DNA of 64,000 nt, taken from positions 1,984,001 to 2,048,000 of the forward strand of contig NZ_CP159534.1 of the NCBI RefSeq assembly GCF_040529335.1, given 5' to 3'. The translations under genes and the position numbers were made by a program. The notes under the pieces are model-generated. The model ran no database searches and was not told the DNA's origin. It was given only the letters and a program-made list of their open reading frames with translations. Origin of the DNA: Streptomyces sp. HUAS MG91 (GTDB lineage: Bacteria > Actinomycetota > Actinomycetes > Streptomycetales > Streptomycetaceae). Positions within the stretch are counted from its first letter, which is position 1. Every line of letters starts with the position of its first letter. Positions 8,062 through 16,341 of the stretch are shown in pieces.

Positions 8062-8781
8062 TCAGGCCTGCGGGACGGCGCAGCCGTCGGGGCCGCAGGT
8101 GTCGGCGTCGCCGGTGGCGCCGTCGATGACGGTGAGCGGGGAGCGGGCGCCCCACGCCTGGGTCAGCGCCTGGGTGAAGACCTCGGCGGGCTGGGCGCCG
8201 GAGACGCCGTACTTGCGGTCGAGGACGAAGAACGGCACGCCGGTCGCGCCGAGCTCGGCCGCCTCGCGCTCGTCGGTGCGCACGTCCTCGGCGTAGGCGT
8301 CCGGGTCGGCGAGGACGCCGCGGACGTCGGCCTCGGCCAGGCCCGCGCCGACGGCGAGCCGCACGACGTGCTCCTCGTCGGCGAAGACGGACTCCTTGTC
8401 GACGAAGTTGCCCCGGTACAGCGCGTCGATCAGGGCGTCCTGCACGCCCTTGTCCTTGGCGAGGTGGAGCAGGCGGTGCAGGTCGAAGCTGTTGCCGTAG
8501 TCGCGGCCCTCGGTGAGGTAGGGCAGGCCGAGGGCGGCGGCCTGCTGGCCGAGCCCCTGCTCGTTCGCCGCGGCCTGGGCCTCGCTGATGCCGTACTTGT
8601 GCGCGATGTGCGGGACGACGAGACCGGTCTCGCCCTTCTTGACGGTCGGGTCCAGCTCGAAGGAGCGGTGGACGACCTCGACCTCGTCCTTGTGCGGGAA
8701 GGCATCGAGGGCCTGCTCGAACCGGGACTTGCCGATGTAGCAGAAGGGGCAGTTGATGTCGGTCCAGATCTCGACGCGCAT
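8062..8781 (-). CDS. DsbA-family (FrnE-like) thiol oxidoreductase
   Basis: A 239-residue cytoplasmic DsbA-fold protein without a signal peptide. CPFC in WTDINCPFCYIGKSRFE near residue 10 is the thioredoxin-fold redox motif. The conserved cis-proline region TGVPFFVLD near residue 175 and the all-alpha insertion are those of FrnE/2-hydroxychromene isomerase-like proteins. The C-terminus carries an additional CGPDGC pair, as in Deinococcus FrnE, whose extra cysteines take part in disulfide exchange. It starts with ATG at 8781, and the ribosome site GAGAGA lies just upstream. It probably acts in oxidative-stress protection or polyketide-type redox; the substrate is not known. Confidence 0.9.
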   Translation of the reverse strand: MRVEIWTDINCPFCYIGKSRFEQALDAFPHKDEVEVVHRSFELDPTVKKGETGLVVPHIAHKYGISEAQAAANEQGLGQQAAALGLPYLTEGRDYGNSFDLHRLLHLAKDKGVQDALIDALYRGNFVDKESVFADEEHVVRLAVGAGLAEADVRGVLADPDAYAEDVRTDEREAAELGATGVPFFVLDRKYGVSGAQPAEVFTQALTQAWGARSPLTVIDGATGDADTCGPDGCAVPQA

Positions 8782-8873
8782 GAGGGTCTCTCGCTCCAGC
8801 TGGTTACGTGTTCACGTCCTGACGGGCAGGGGGTGCCCTGCGCCGTACGGGTACAACCGGATGCCGCCTCCGC

Positions 8874-9344
8874 TCATTCCCGGGGCAGGTCGAGCCGCAG
8901 CTCACGGTGGTGGCCGGAGCCGGTCCGGGCGCCGTGCCAGCCGTGGGCGGCGTAGAAGGCCTGGGCGCGCTCGTTGTCGCGGTGCACGTCCAGGAGGGCC
9001 TTGGTCATGCCGTCCGCCCGCCACTGCTCGACGCAGGCGGCGTGCAGCTCCGTGCCGATGCCGCGGCGCCAGTGGGCGGGGTCGGTGTGCAGCTGGAAGA
9101 GCTTGACCGTGGTGCCGTACGGGTCCTCGTCGGGCCGGCGGAAGGAGGCGATGCCGACCGGGGCGCCGTCGCGTACGCAGACCAGGACGTGGGCGCGGGG
9201 CCGGAGAATGGCCTGCGTCCACCGCTCCTGCCACAGCTCGGGGGTGTCGCCGGCCGGGAACCCGTCGGGGTAGTAGGTCGCGCGGGCCCGCTGGTGCAGG
9301 GCGGTGATGGCGGGGGCGTCGGCGGGCACGGCGGTTCGGATCAT
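8874..9344 (-). CDS. GNAT-family N-acetyltransferase
   Basis: 156 residues with an intact acetyl-CoA fold: MIRTAVPADAPAITAL at the start, KLFQLHTDPAHWRRGIGTELH carrying R-R-G-I-G-T, and LDVHRDNERAQAFYAAHGW, the closing motif. The ATG at 9344 is chosen because the homologous region begins with MIRTAVP; the upstream extension reads through a dispersed repeat. The acceptor amine is unknown. It is followed by the DsbA gene after about 90 bp. Confidence 0.88.
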   Translation of the reverse strand: MIRTAVPADAPAITALHQRARATYYPDGFPAGDTPELWQERWTQAILRPRAHVLVCVRDGAPVGIASFRRPDEDPYGTTVKLFQLHTDPAHWRRGIGTELHAACVEQWRADGMTKALLDVHRDNERAQAFYAAHGWHGARTGSGHHRELRLDLPRE

Positions 9345-9419
9345 GCCCGGATAGACGGCCCGGGCCCCACCACGGTTCCTGACCTGGACCGGGGCGGCCC
9401 GAGTCGTGCAGCCCCGCCA

Positions 9420-9453
9420 GGGGCGCGGGGAACTGCGCGAGAAGCCCCACCGG
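9420..9453 (+). repeat. Dispersed GC-rich repeat, copy A
   Basis: One copy of a roughly 34-nt element beginning GGGGCGCGGGGAACTGCGCG and ending AGAAGCCCCACCGG. Further copies lie at 16228-16262 (inverted), 50428-50450 (partial, inverted) and three in tandem at 50715-50870. All are intergenic. Confidence 0.8.
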
Positions 9454-9501
9454 GCGTGCACCCGCGAACGGCGCTGTACTGGCCGCCCCTGAAGCGCTCA
9501 C

Positions 9502-9517
9502 CCCGCCCCGGGGCGGG
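9502..9517. terminator. Perfect 16-bp palindrome downstream of the KGSADH/DUF1349 operon
   Basis: CCCGCCCCGGGGCGGG is fully self-complementary and lies about 55 bp past the leftward DUF1349 gene. It is a plausible U-tract-less hairpin terminator of the kind common in Streptomyces, though as a palindrome without a loop it may instead be a protein site. Confidence 0.5.
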
Positions 9518-9572
9518 AAGGCGGCGGGCGCAGACCAAGGCGGGGCGCACGCGCGAGGCGGGCGGCGCAGCG

Positions 9573-10178
9573 TCAGGAGCCGTCGCGGAGGTCCTTCGGC
9601 CAGCCCGGGTGGAACTCGATGTGGTCGTAGGAGACGTCACAGCCCTCGCCGGTCGGCGACTGCGCCAGGAACCCGATCAACGGCGGAGCCGACGTGTCGT
9701 CCCCGAGCGCGAACACCCGGACGAAGGTCCACGTCTCCCCGTCGGTGGACGCGTGGAACGCGAACGCCGACCCGGTACGACTGACCCGCAGCCACACCGA
9801 CCGCCCCGGCACCACGAAGGAGTTGGCGTCGTCGGAGCGCCCGCGCGTGACGACCGTACAGATGGTCGGCTCGTGCGGCGACTGCTCGTAGCAGAGCTTC
9901 GCCCACTGCCGGTCCCCGACGTGGACGTAGAGCACACCGGCGTCGAAGGGCGCGGCGAACCCGACGGTGACCCGCGCGCTGAACCGGAAGTCGCCCTCCG
10001 GCGCGCCCAGCAGCCGCGGCGCGTCGGACGCGGGGTCGAGGGCGTCGCCGGCCGGCGGCACGAAGCGGTCCTGGCGGGCGCCGGCCCGGCCGGTGAGGAC
10101 GCCGTCGTCGTACGCCCAGTGGCCGTCGGGCCCGAAGGCGGTCAGCGGAAAGGGCAGTTCAGGGAGGTTCAGTTCCAT
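9573..10178 (-). CDS. DUF1349 family (concanavalin-like) protein
   Basis: 201 residues resembling the DUF1349/regulation-of-enolase-1 family, a beta-sandwich of the concanavalin A-like fold. The segment FDAGVLYVHVGDRQWAKLCYEQSP and the closing IEFHPGWPKDLRDGS are recognisable. Such domains often bind or trim glycans, and stand-alone cytoplasmic forms are uncharacterised. No signal peptide is present. It starts 5 bp after the stop of the aldehyde dehydrogenase, so the two are cotranscribed. The context therefore suggests a helper in sugar-acid metabolism, for example handling a sugar ligand, but no reaction can be assigned. Confidence 0.8.
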   Translation of the reverse strand: MELNLPELPFPLTAFGPDGHWAYDDGVLTGRAGARQDRFVPPAGDALDPASDAPRLLGAPEGDFRFSARVTVGFAAPFDAGVLYVHVGDRQWAKLCYEQSPHEPTICTVVTRGRSDDANSFVVPGRSVWLRVSRTGSAFAFHASTDGETWTFVRVFALGDDTSAPPLIGFLAQSPTGEGCDVSYDHIEFHPGWPKDLRDGS

Positions 10179-10183
10179 GGCGG

Positions 10184-11725
10184 TCAGTTTTCCAGGCGTC
10201 CGTCGTAGCGCCGCGGCAGCCCCAGCGGATTGTCGTCGCGCAGCTCGGGCGGGAGCAGGGCCTCGGGCGCGGTCTGGTACGTGACCGGGCGCAGCCAGCG
10301 CTCGATCGCCGTGCCACCGACGGAGGTGGAGGTGGAGGTGGTCGCCGGGTACGGGCCGCCGTGGTGCTGGGCGGGGGCGACGGCGACACCGGTGGGCCAG
10401 CCGTTGACGAGGACGCGGCCCGCGACGGGCGTCAGCTCGGTGAGCAGCTCGGCTCCCCGGCCCTCGCCCGCGGCCTCGGCCGAGGACAGCTGGACGGTGG
10501 CGGTGAGGTTGCCGGGCAGGCGGGAGACGACGGCGGTGATCTCGTCGGCGGACGCGTAGCGGGCGACCACCGTGACCGGGCCGAAGCACTCCTCCAGGAG
10601 CAGGTCGTGCGGGCCGCCCGCGACGGCGAGGCGCGCGGCCGGGACCGTGAGGAAGCCGGGCGAGACCGAGTGCTCGCCGCCCGCGCCGGGCGTGACCGGT
10701 GCCTCGACGTCCGGGAGCGCGGCGCGCTCGGCGACTCCGGCGACGAAGTTGTCGCGCATCCGGTGGTCGAGCAGGACGCCTGAGCCGGTGTCGCTGACGG
10801 CCGCGGTCAGCGACTTGACCAGGCTGTCGCCCGCCTCGCCGACGGGCGCCAGGACCAGGCCGGGCTTGACGCAGAACTGGCCGACGCCGAGCGTCATGGA
10901 GCCCGCGAGCCCGGCACCGATCGCCTCGGCGCGCTCGGCCGCGGCGGCCTCGGTGACGACGACGGGGTTGAGCGACCCCAGCTCGCCGTGGAACGGGATC
11001 GGCACCGGGCGGGCCGCCGCCGCGTCGAAGAGGGCGCGACCGCCCCGTACGGAACCGGTGAAGCCGGCCGCCGCGACCAGCGGGTGCCGGACCAGCTCGA
11101 CCCCTGCCTCGAAGCCGTGGACGAGGCCGAGGACGCTCTCGGGGATGTCGTGCCGGGCGGCGGCCCGGCGGATCACGGAGGCGACCAGTTCGGAGGTGGC
11201 CGGGTGGTCGGGGTGGGCCTTGACCACGACCGGGCAGCCGGCCGCGAGGGCGCTCGCCGTGTCGCCGCCGGGGACGGAGAAGGCGAAGGGGAAGTTCGAG
11301 GCGGCGTAGACCGCGACGACACCCAGCGGGATCTTGTAGCGGCGCAGGTCGGGGATGGGCGGGGTGGCCGTGTCGTCGGGGTGGTCGATGACGATGCCGA
11401 GGAAGGCGCCCTCGTCGACGATGTCCGCGAAGGCCCGCAGCTGGAAGCAGGTGCGCGCCAGTTCGCCGGTGAGCCGGACCGGGCCGAGGGCGGTCTCCGC
11501 GTCGGCCGCCTCCACCAGGTGGTCCTTGGCCTGGTCGAGCAGGTCGGCCGCGGTGCGCAGGAAGGCGGCGCGCACGGTGCGGTCGGCGAGGGCCGGGCGG
11601 GCGGCGTCGGCGGCGCGGACCGCCTCGTCCACCTCCTGGGCCGTGGCTTCGACCGCGACCTGCTCCCGCTGCTTCCCGGTTCGGGGGTCCACACTCCAGA
11701 CTGGTGCTGCTGCCTCGACTGCCAC
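10184..11725 (-). CDS. Alpha-ketoglutarate (2,5-dioxopentanoate) semialdehyde dehydrogenase
   Basis: 513 residues of the NAD(P)-dependent aldehyde dehydrogenase superfamily. The catalytic Cys is in GVGQFCVKPGL and the general-base Glu in PFHGELGSLNPVVV, a pairing typical of KGSADH enzymes rather than ordinary ALDHs. AVYAASNFPFAFSVPGGDTASALAAGCPVVVKAHPDHP is the nucleotide-binding region. KGSADH oxidises 2,5-dioxopentanoate to alpha-ketoglutarate, the last step of oxidative pentose, glucarate and galacturonate pathways. That fits kdgD, uronate dehydrogenase and the IlvD dehydratase elsewhere in the window. It is divergent from an iclR gene across a palindromic site. The start codon is ATG/GTG-like at 11725, just before CGATG-rich promoter DNA. 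Confidence 0.9.
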   Translation of the reverse strand: MAVEAAAPVWSVDPRTGKQREQVAVEATAQEVDEAVRAADAARPALADRTVRAAFLRTAADLLDQAKDHLVEAADAETALGPVRLTGELARTCFQLRAFADIVDEGAFLGIVIDHPDDTATPPIPDLRRYKIPLGVVAVYAASNFPFAFSVPGGDTASALAAGCPVVVKAHPDHPATSELVASVIRRAAARHDIPESVLGLVHGFEAGVELVRHPLVAAAGFTGSVRGGRALFDAAAARPVPIPFHGELGSLNPVVVTEAAAAERAEAIGAGLAGSMTLGVGQFCVKPGLVLAPVGEAGDSLVKSLTAAVSDTGSGVLLDHRMRDNFVAGVAERAALPDVEAPVTPGAGGEHSVSPGFLTVPAARLAVAGGPHDLLLEECFGPVTVVARYASADEITAVVSRLPGNLTATVQLSSAEAAGEGRGAELLTELTPVAGRVLVNGWPTGVAVAPAQHHGGPYPATTSTSTSVGGTAIERWLRPVTYQTAPEALLPPELRDDNPLGLPRRYDGRLEN

Positions 11726-11775
11726 GACGATGTCCTCCAGCTTTTCTCGCGGCTCGGCGGACGAGTCCCGAGGGT

Positions 11776-11793
11776 CGTTCGATATACTGAACG
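11776..11793. promoter_or_regulatory. IclR-type palindromic operator
   Basis: CGTTC and GAACG flank an 8-nt A/T-rich centre (GATATACT) in the divergent promoter between the semialdehyde dehydrogenase and iclR genes. Position, length and the G-T-T-C/G-A-A-C arms fit IclR operators. The first ten bases, CGTTCGATAT, recur exactly at 24779-24788 in front of the sugar ABC operon. Confidence 0.65.
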
Positions 11794-11853
11794 CTGTCTC
11801 TGTTGATGAACGATACGGAGACTATTTCTCGTCGAACGAAGGGGTCAAGGGCG

Positions 11854-12636
11854 ATGTCGGCAGGCGAGACGGGGGCCGGGGCGGGTGGCGCGCAGGTCAA
11901 GTCGGCGGTGCGGACGGTCGAGTTGCTGGAGTACTTCGCGGGCCGTCCCGGGATGCACTCGCTGGCCGCGGTCCAGGAGGCCGTCGGCTATCCCAAGTCC
12001 AGCCTGTACATGCTGCTGCGGACCCTCGTCGAGCTGGGCTGGGTGGAGACCGACGCGACCGGCACGCGGTACGGGATCGGGGTCCGGGCGCTGCTCGTCG
12101 GCACGTCGTACATCGACGGTGACGAGGTCGTCGCCGCGGCCCGGCCGACCCTGGACCGGCTCTCCGACGACACCACGGAGACCATCCACCTGGCGCGTCT
12201 CGACGGCACGAACGTGGTGTACCTGGCCACCCGGCAGTCGCAGCACTATCTGCGCCCCTTCACGCGTGTGGGCCGCCGGCTGCCCGCGCACTCCACGTCG
12301 CTCGGCAAGGCACTCCTTGCCACCCACACCGACGAGCAGGTCCGCAAGCTGCTCCCCGAGACGCTGCCCGCGCTGACCGAGCACACGATCACCGACCGCG
12401 AGAAGCTCATCGAGGAGCTGCACGCGGTGCGCGAGCAGGGCTTCGCGGTGGACCGCGAGGAGAACACGCTGGGGCTGCGCTGCTTCGGCGTCGCCATCCC
12501 CTACCGGACCCCGGCGAGGGACGCGATCTCCTGCTCGGTGCCGGTGGCCCGGCTGACGCCCGCGCACGAGCAGATGGTCAAGGACGCGCTGTTCGACGCC
12601 CGGGACCGGCTGACCCTGGCCACGCGCCGTCTCTGA
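11854..12636 (+). CDS. IclR-family transcriptional regulator
   Basis: 260 residues. The N-terminal winged helix (KSAVRTVELLEYFAGRPGMHSLAAVQEAVGYPKSSLYMLLRTL) is followed by the IclR effector domain. That domain carries RLPAHSTSLGKALLA and DREENTLGLRCFGVAIP, the ligand-pocket segments. I took the ATG at 11854 (MSAGETG); an upstream ATG at 11803 lies inside the promoter and would overlap the operator. Divergence from the KGSADH gene argues that it controls that gene, with a sugar-acid intermediate as the likely effector. The shared operator motif suggests it may also act on the ABC transporter operon. Confidence 0.92.
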   Translation: MSAGETGAGAGGAQVKSAVRTVELLEYFAGRPGMHSLAAVQEAVGYPKSSLYMLLRTLVELGWVETDATGTRYGIGVRALLVGTSYIDGDEVVAAARPTLDRLSDDTTETIHLARLDGTNVVYLATRQSQHYLRPFTRVGRRLPAHSTSLGKALLATHTDEQVRKLLPETLPALTEHTITDREKLIEELHAVREQGFAVDREENTLGLRCFGVAIPYRTPARDAISCSVPVARLTPAHEQMVKDALFDARDRLTLATRRL

Positions 12637-12717
12637 CCGGGCACTGTCCGGGACGCTCGGTGAGAGCTTCCTGAGAATGTCTGTGACAAGCGTCGCCATC
12701 GGAACGAAACCCTTCGT

Positions 12718-12738
12718 CCCGCTCGTCTTCCGAGCGGG
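12718..12738 (+). promoter_or_regulatory. Hairpin abutting the PBP start codon
   Basis: A perfect 8-bp stem (CCCGCTCG and CGAGCGGG) with a 5-nt TCTTC loop ends exactly one base before the ATG at 12739. The only Shine-Dalgarno-like bases (GCGGG) are in the 3' arm. It could act as a translational gate or a terminator for iclR. Alternatively it is untranscribed, if the PBP message is leaderless. Confidence 0.6.
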
Positions 12739-14199
12739 ATGAACAAGACGATCAGACGTGCCTCCGTCTTCTGTCTGCTGCTCGTGCTCGCCCTGCTGGT
12801 GAGGGTGACATGGGTGCAGTTCTACGACGGCAAGGCCCTCGCGGACGACAAGAACAACCGGCGGACCCTGATGCAGCAGTACGCGCATCCGCTGGGCGAC
12901 ATCATCGTGGGCGGAAAGGCGGTGACCGGCTCCACGAAGACGCGCGGCGACAACGATCTCGCGTACAAGCGGAGCTACACGGACGGCTCGCTGTACTCGG
13001 CGGTGACGGGCCACACGTCACAGGTGTACGGCTCCACCCAGCTGGAGTCCCTCTACCAGGGCGTGCTCGACGGCACCGACAACAAGATCAAGAACCCCGT
13101 GGACATGCTCACCGGGAAGAGCACCGCGCCCGGTGACGTGATCACGACGATCGACCCGGGTGTGCAGAAGGCCGCGTACCGGGCGCTCGGCGACAAGAAG
13201 GGCGGCGCCGTCGCCATCGACCCGGAGACCGGGAAGATCCTCGGCATGGTGTCGACGCCGTCGTACGACCCGTCGAAGATCAGCGGTTCGGGCTCGTCGG
13301 ACGCCGCGGCGTGGAAGAAGCTGGCGGCCGACAAGGACGTGCCGACACTGAACCGCGCGCTGAAGCAGGCGCTGCCGCCCGGCTCGACGTTCAAGCTGGT
13401 GGTCGCCGCGGCCGCCCTGGAGAACGGGCTGTACTCGTCGGTCGACGAGAAGACCGACTCCCCCAATCCGTATCCGCTCCCCGGCACCAGCAAGGACCTG
13501 AAGAACGAGAGCGCGTCGGCTCCCTGCGAGAACGCCACGCTCAGGACCGCGCTCCAGTACTCCTGCAACAACGTCTTCGGCAAGGTCGCCGTCGATCTCG
13601 GGCAGAAGAAGCTGAAGGCGATGGCCGAGAAGTTCGGCTTCGACGATGCCGAGCAGGACGTGCCGGTGCGGGCCGCGAAGAGCGTCTACCCGTCCGGCAT
13701 GGACGACGCGCAGACCGCCCTGTCCGGCATCGGCCAGTTCGACGTCACGGCCACGCCGCTGCAGATGGCGATGGTGTCGGCCACCATCGCCAACGGCGGC
13801 GAGCAGGCGTCGCCGCACATGGTCTCCCAGGTGACGGACGCGGACGGGGACGCGGTCACGTCGTTCGCGGACTCCGAGAACACCCGGGTCGTCAGCGCGT
13901 CGACCGCGTCGCAGCTGCGGTCCGCGATGGAGACGGTCGTGAACCAGGGCACGGGCACCAACGCCCGGATCTCCGGGGCGACCGTGGGCGGCAAGACCGG
14001 TACCGCGCAGCACGGCGAGAACAACAGCCAGACGCCGTACGCCTGGTTCACCTCGTACGCGAAGGACCACTCGACCGGGAAGTCCGTCGCCGTCGCGGTG
14101 GTCGTGGAGCAGTCGAACGCGGCGCGCTCAGAGGTCAGCGGCAACGGGCTGGCGGCGCCCATCGCGAAGGCGATGATGGCGGCGGCGCTGAAGAACTGA
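12739..14199 (+). CDS. Class B penicillin-binding protein (PbpA/PBP2 type transpeptidase)
   Basis: 486 residues. The N-terminus MNKTIRRASVFCLLLVLALLVRVTWVQFYDG is a single membrane anchor identical in style to actinobacterial PbpA. The three transpeptidase motifs are present and in order: S-T-F-K in LPPGSTFKL near residue 217, S-C-N in YSCNNVFG near 275, and K-T-G in GGKTGTAQHG near 420. It cross-links peptidoglycan outside the membrane. Unlike the principal pbpA, it is not beside ftsW/rodA or serine-threonine kinase genes but stands alone downstream of iclR, so it is probably an accessory, growth-phase- or stress-specific paralogue. The start site lies directly against a hairpin. Confidence 0.92.
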   Translation: MNKTIRRASVFCLLLVLALLVRVTWVQFYDGKALADDKNNRRTLMQQYAHPLGDIIVGGKAVTGSTKTRGDNDLAYKRSYTDGSLYSAVTGHTSQVYGSTQLESLYQGVLDGTDNKIKNPVDMLTGKSTAPGDVITTIDPGVQKAAYRALGDKKGGAVAIDPETGKILGMVSTPSYDPSKISGSGSSDAAAWKKLAADKDVPTLNRALKQALPPGSTFKLVVAAAALENGLYSSVDEKTDSPNPYPLPGTSKDLKNESASAPCENATLRTALQYSCNNVFGKVAVDLGQKKLKAMAEKFGFDDAEQDVPVRAAKSVYPSGMDDAQTALSGIGQFDVTATPLQMAMVSATIANGGEQASPHMVSQVTDADGDAVTSFADSENTRVVSASTASQLRSAMETVVNQGTGTNARISGATVGGKTGTAQHGENNSQTPYAWFTSYAKDHSTGKSVAVAVVVEQSNAARSEVSGNGLAAPIAKAMMAAALKN

Positions 14200-14203
14200 C
14201 GCT

Positions 14204-14791
14204 TCAGCGGCGGCGCTTCGCGAGCGCCCACCGCAGCGGCCGGCGGCGCACCGGGGCCGGGGACGACCGATCCCCGGCCCCGGTCGCCGTTTCCGGGGGC
14301 ATCGGGCGCTTGTACCAGTCGTAGACGACCCAGGTGCCGCAGGGCTCCCAGCCCTCGGGGGCGGCGGCGCCGGGGACGGCCGGTTCCCTGCGGTACTCCC
14401 AGCGCCCGGGGTGTTCCGGGTCGCGGAGGCAGACGAAGCGGCCGAGGCCGTCGATCTCGCGCAGTTCCCAGCCCTCGGCGCCGAAGCGGTCGAGGAGCGC
14501 CGCGTCGGCGTAGGTGTCGGCGGTCCAGCGCCAGATCTCGACGTGCTCGTCGGGCGCGGTCCGGTCCGGGGCCAGCCTGTCGGCCAGTTCACCGGCCGGT
14601 CCGAACGCGACGGCCGGGTCCGCGGCGTCGGACCGCGCGGCGAGCTCGGCGACCGTCGCCGTGACATGGCCGGGCGGCAGACCGCGGCCGCGCAGGTCCC
14701 GGGAGAGCTCGTCCCAGTACGCCGCCGTCCCCGTGCCGTCGCCCACGCGCCGCCGCCCTCCATGGCCTGACCTGCCTGCTCGGACCGTCAA
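14204..14791 (-). CDS. Uncharacterised protein with an HAAS-like N-terminal segment
   Basis: Up to 195 residues; the start is uncertain, since a GTG at 14746 would give 180 residues and a cleaner N-terminus. YWDELSRDLRGRGLPPGHVTATVAEL, with FGPAGELADRLAP after it, resembles the helical HAAS-type signalling segment found next to membrane proteins. The middle (HVEIWRWTADTYADAALLDRFGAEGWELREI) looks like the DUF2812-type beta domain. There is no clear transmembrane helix and a basic C-terminus (PLRWALAKRRR). It converges on the PBP gene with only 4 bp between stops. The function is unknown; I am fairly sure it is a real gene from codon bias and length. Confidence 0.65.
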   Translation of the reverse strand: MTVRAGRSGHGGRRRVGDGTGTAAYWDELSRDLRGRGLPPGHVTATVAELAARSDAADPAVAFGPAGELADRLAPDRTAPDEHVEIWRWTADTYADAALLDRFGAEGWELREIDGLGRFVCLRDPEHPGRWEYRREPAVPGAAAPEGWEPCGTWVVYDWYKRPMPPETATGAGDRSSPAPVRRRPLRWALAKRRR

Positions 14792-14807
14792 TCTAGACCG
14801 GTCCCCT

Positions 14808-14829
14808 GTTGTCCGGCATCACGGACAAC
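14808..14829 (-). terminator. Hairpin terminator of the HAD phosphatase gene
   Basis: An 8-bp perfect stem (GTTGTCCG and CGGACAAC) with a 6-nt loop lies 27 bp after the leftward HAD gene. Confidence 0.6.
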
Positions 14830-14855
14830 CATCGAGGCCGACAGCGCTCCGCCGG

Positions 14856-15650
14856 CTACTCGACGAAGTACGTCGGGTTGGGGAACTTGTACGTCTTGTC
14901 GGCGTGGCCGCCCTGGAGGTCGGAGTACTGGTCGCCGAAGTTGCCGACGATGTCGTACCCGAGGGACTCGATGTGCTGCCGGGTGCCCGACTTGTACTGC
15001 ACCGTGGTGCAGTTCCAGGCGGCCGCGGTGGCGCAGTCGCTCAGGTAGGCGGGCGGGTTGGCGGTGTCCTTGAGGAAGATGTGGCCGGCGTCGAGGTTGA
15101 CGTCGATGCCGACCTTCTTCAGGTTCGCCACGGCGCCGGCGCGCTGCGACTCCTTGAGCCCGGAGTTGTAGAACACCGTGACGCCCTTGCGGGTGGCGTA
15201 CTTGACGAGCTCGGGGGTCCCGGGCACGGCGGGCCGGTCGGCCCTGGCAACGTACTCGGCCCAACTCGCGCTGTTGTACGTGTAGTTGGTCTTGATCTCG
15301 TAGTCGAGGCTGAGCAGCAGCGTGTCGTCGATGTCGAAGACGACGGCGAGCTTCTTCCCGTGCCTGCCGTGCTGCTCGGCCGCCTTGTCGATGGACCGCT
15401 CGGCCTTGGCGACGACGCGCGCCATGTCGTCGGCGTACGCGCTGTCCGGCGAGGCCTGCCACACGCCGTCGGCGTCCTGGGCGGCGCCGTAGTAGCTCTT
15501 GATCTCGTTGACGAGCTCGCCGATGTTGTGCGGTTCGGCCGTCGTGTTCCCGGTCGGGCGGTCGGCGCCGGCGGCACCGGCGCCGTAGACGGCTCCGCCC
15601 ACGAGGGCGCAGGCCGCGGCGAGGCCCGCGATTCTGATGGAACTCCGCAT
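14856..15650 (-). CDS. Secreted HAD-superfamily acid phosphatase
   Basis: 264 residues. The N-terminus has a basic start, a hydrophobic core (IAGLAAACALVGGAVYGAGA) and a likely AGA cleavage region, so the protein is exported. VVFDIDDTLLLS near residue 108 is the HAD motif I (D-x-D-x-T) with the nucleophilic Asp. GVTVFYNSGLK corresponds to motif II, and GYDIVGNFGDQYSDL to the C-terminal motif of class B/plant-type acid phosphatases. It would release phosphate from extracellular organophosphates. I chose the ATG at 15650 because the signal peptide begins there. The gene is divergent from a small membrane protein gene at 15867, with 216 bp between. Confidence 0.88.
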   Translation of the reverse strand: MRSSIRIAGLAAACALVGGAVYGAGAAGADRPTGNTTAEPHNIGELVNEIKSYYGAAQDADGVWQASPDSAYADDMARVVAKAERSIDKAAEQHGRHGKKLAVVFDIDDTLLLSLDYEIKTNYTYNSASWAEYVARADRPAVPGTPELVKYATRKGVTVFYNSGLKESQRAGAVANLKKVGIDVNLDAGHIFLKDTANPPAYLSDCATAAAWNCTTVQYKSGTRQHIESLGYDIVGNFGDQYSDLQGGHADKTYKFPNPTYFVE

Positions 15651-15866
15651 GTGATGTCTCCCCAATCCGGCCCGAGGCACGCGGGAGGCGCGCCAGATCA
15701 CGCACTGTCTACGCGCATCACACACGGAGGGCGAGCCCCTTTACTCGATCGATATCCGACACATGGGCGACGCGGCCGCCGGCGGGGTGCTTTCAGGGCC
15801 ATTGCCCAGGTGTGAACCGCACTTGACCTGGTGTTGAACCCGGGCCCATAAGGTCGTCTGACACAC

Positions 15867-16208
15867 ATGAAGCCGATGGAGCAAGGACGGACCACCGTGA
15901 CTGCCGGAGTCACCCTCACCGCCTCGGGACACGGCCCCTCCCCCGTGATCCTCGGCGCCTTCCTGGTGGGCGGCGTCGTCGCGATCTGGACCGGAATGAA
16001 CTGGGCGCTCGACCTGCGCGGGATCACCACGCGGCGCGTCCGCCACAAGCGGGACGCTTCCTGGGACGTGACGAGCACGGTGAACGATCTCGACGCCACG
16101 GGCGACCTGCTCGCCCGTCCCGGGTATCTGCGGCTTCTGGGCGCGGTGATGACCCTGGCCGGGCTGCTGCTGATCGTGGTCGCGTACGCGTTGTGGCAAC
16201 TGGGCTGA
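15867..16208 (+). CDS. Small two-helix membrane protein
   Basis: 113 residues with two hydrophobic segments: VILGAFLVGGVVAIWTGMNWAL near residues 28-49 and LLGAVMTLAGLLLIVVAYALW near 90-110. A charged loop (RRVRHKRDASWDV) separates them. No family recognised. Codon bias, a methionine start and conservation-like composition make it a probable real gene. An internal GTG at 15897 (VTAGVTLTASG) is an alternative start. It converges on the pectate lyase gene across a dispersed repeat. Confidence 0.7.
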   Translation: MKPMEQGRTTVTAGVTLTASGHGPSPVILGAFLVGGVVAIWTGMNWALDLRGITTRRVRHKRDASWDVTSTVNDLDATGDLLARPGYLRLLGAVMTLAGLLLIVVAYALWQLG

Positions 16209-16227
16209 GGCCCCGGTCAGGTGCGGC

Positions 16228-16291
16228 CCGGTGGGGCTTCTCGCGCAGTTCCCCGCGCCCCTGAGATGCGCACTTCGTGCGCCATCTCATC
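16228..16291 (-). repeat. Dispersed GC-rich repeat, copy B with hairpin tail
   Basis: The inverted copy of the element seen at 9420. It is followed by a hairpin-forming tail: GAGATGCGCAC, then TTC, then GTGCGCCATCTC. The same tail occurs at 50694-50714, joined to the tandem copies there. It fills the gap between two convergent genes, so it could act as a terminator. Confidence 0.75.
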
Positions 16292-16341
16292 GGAGGCACC
16301 CGCCTCGAGAAGAGGCCACCGGCCCGCGGGCGGAGAACGGG

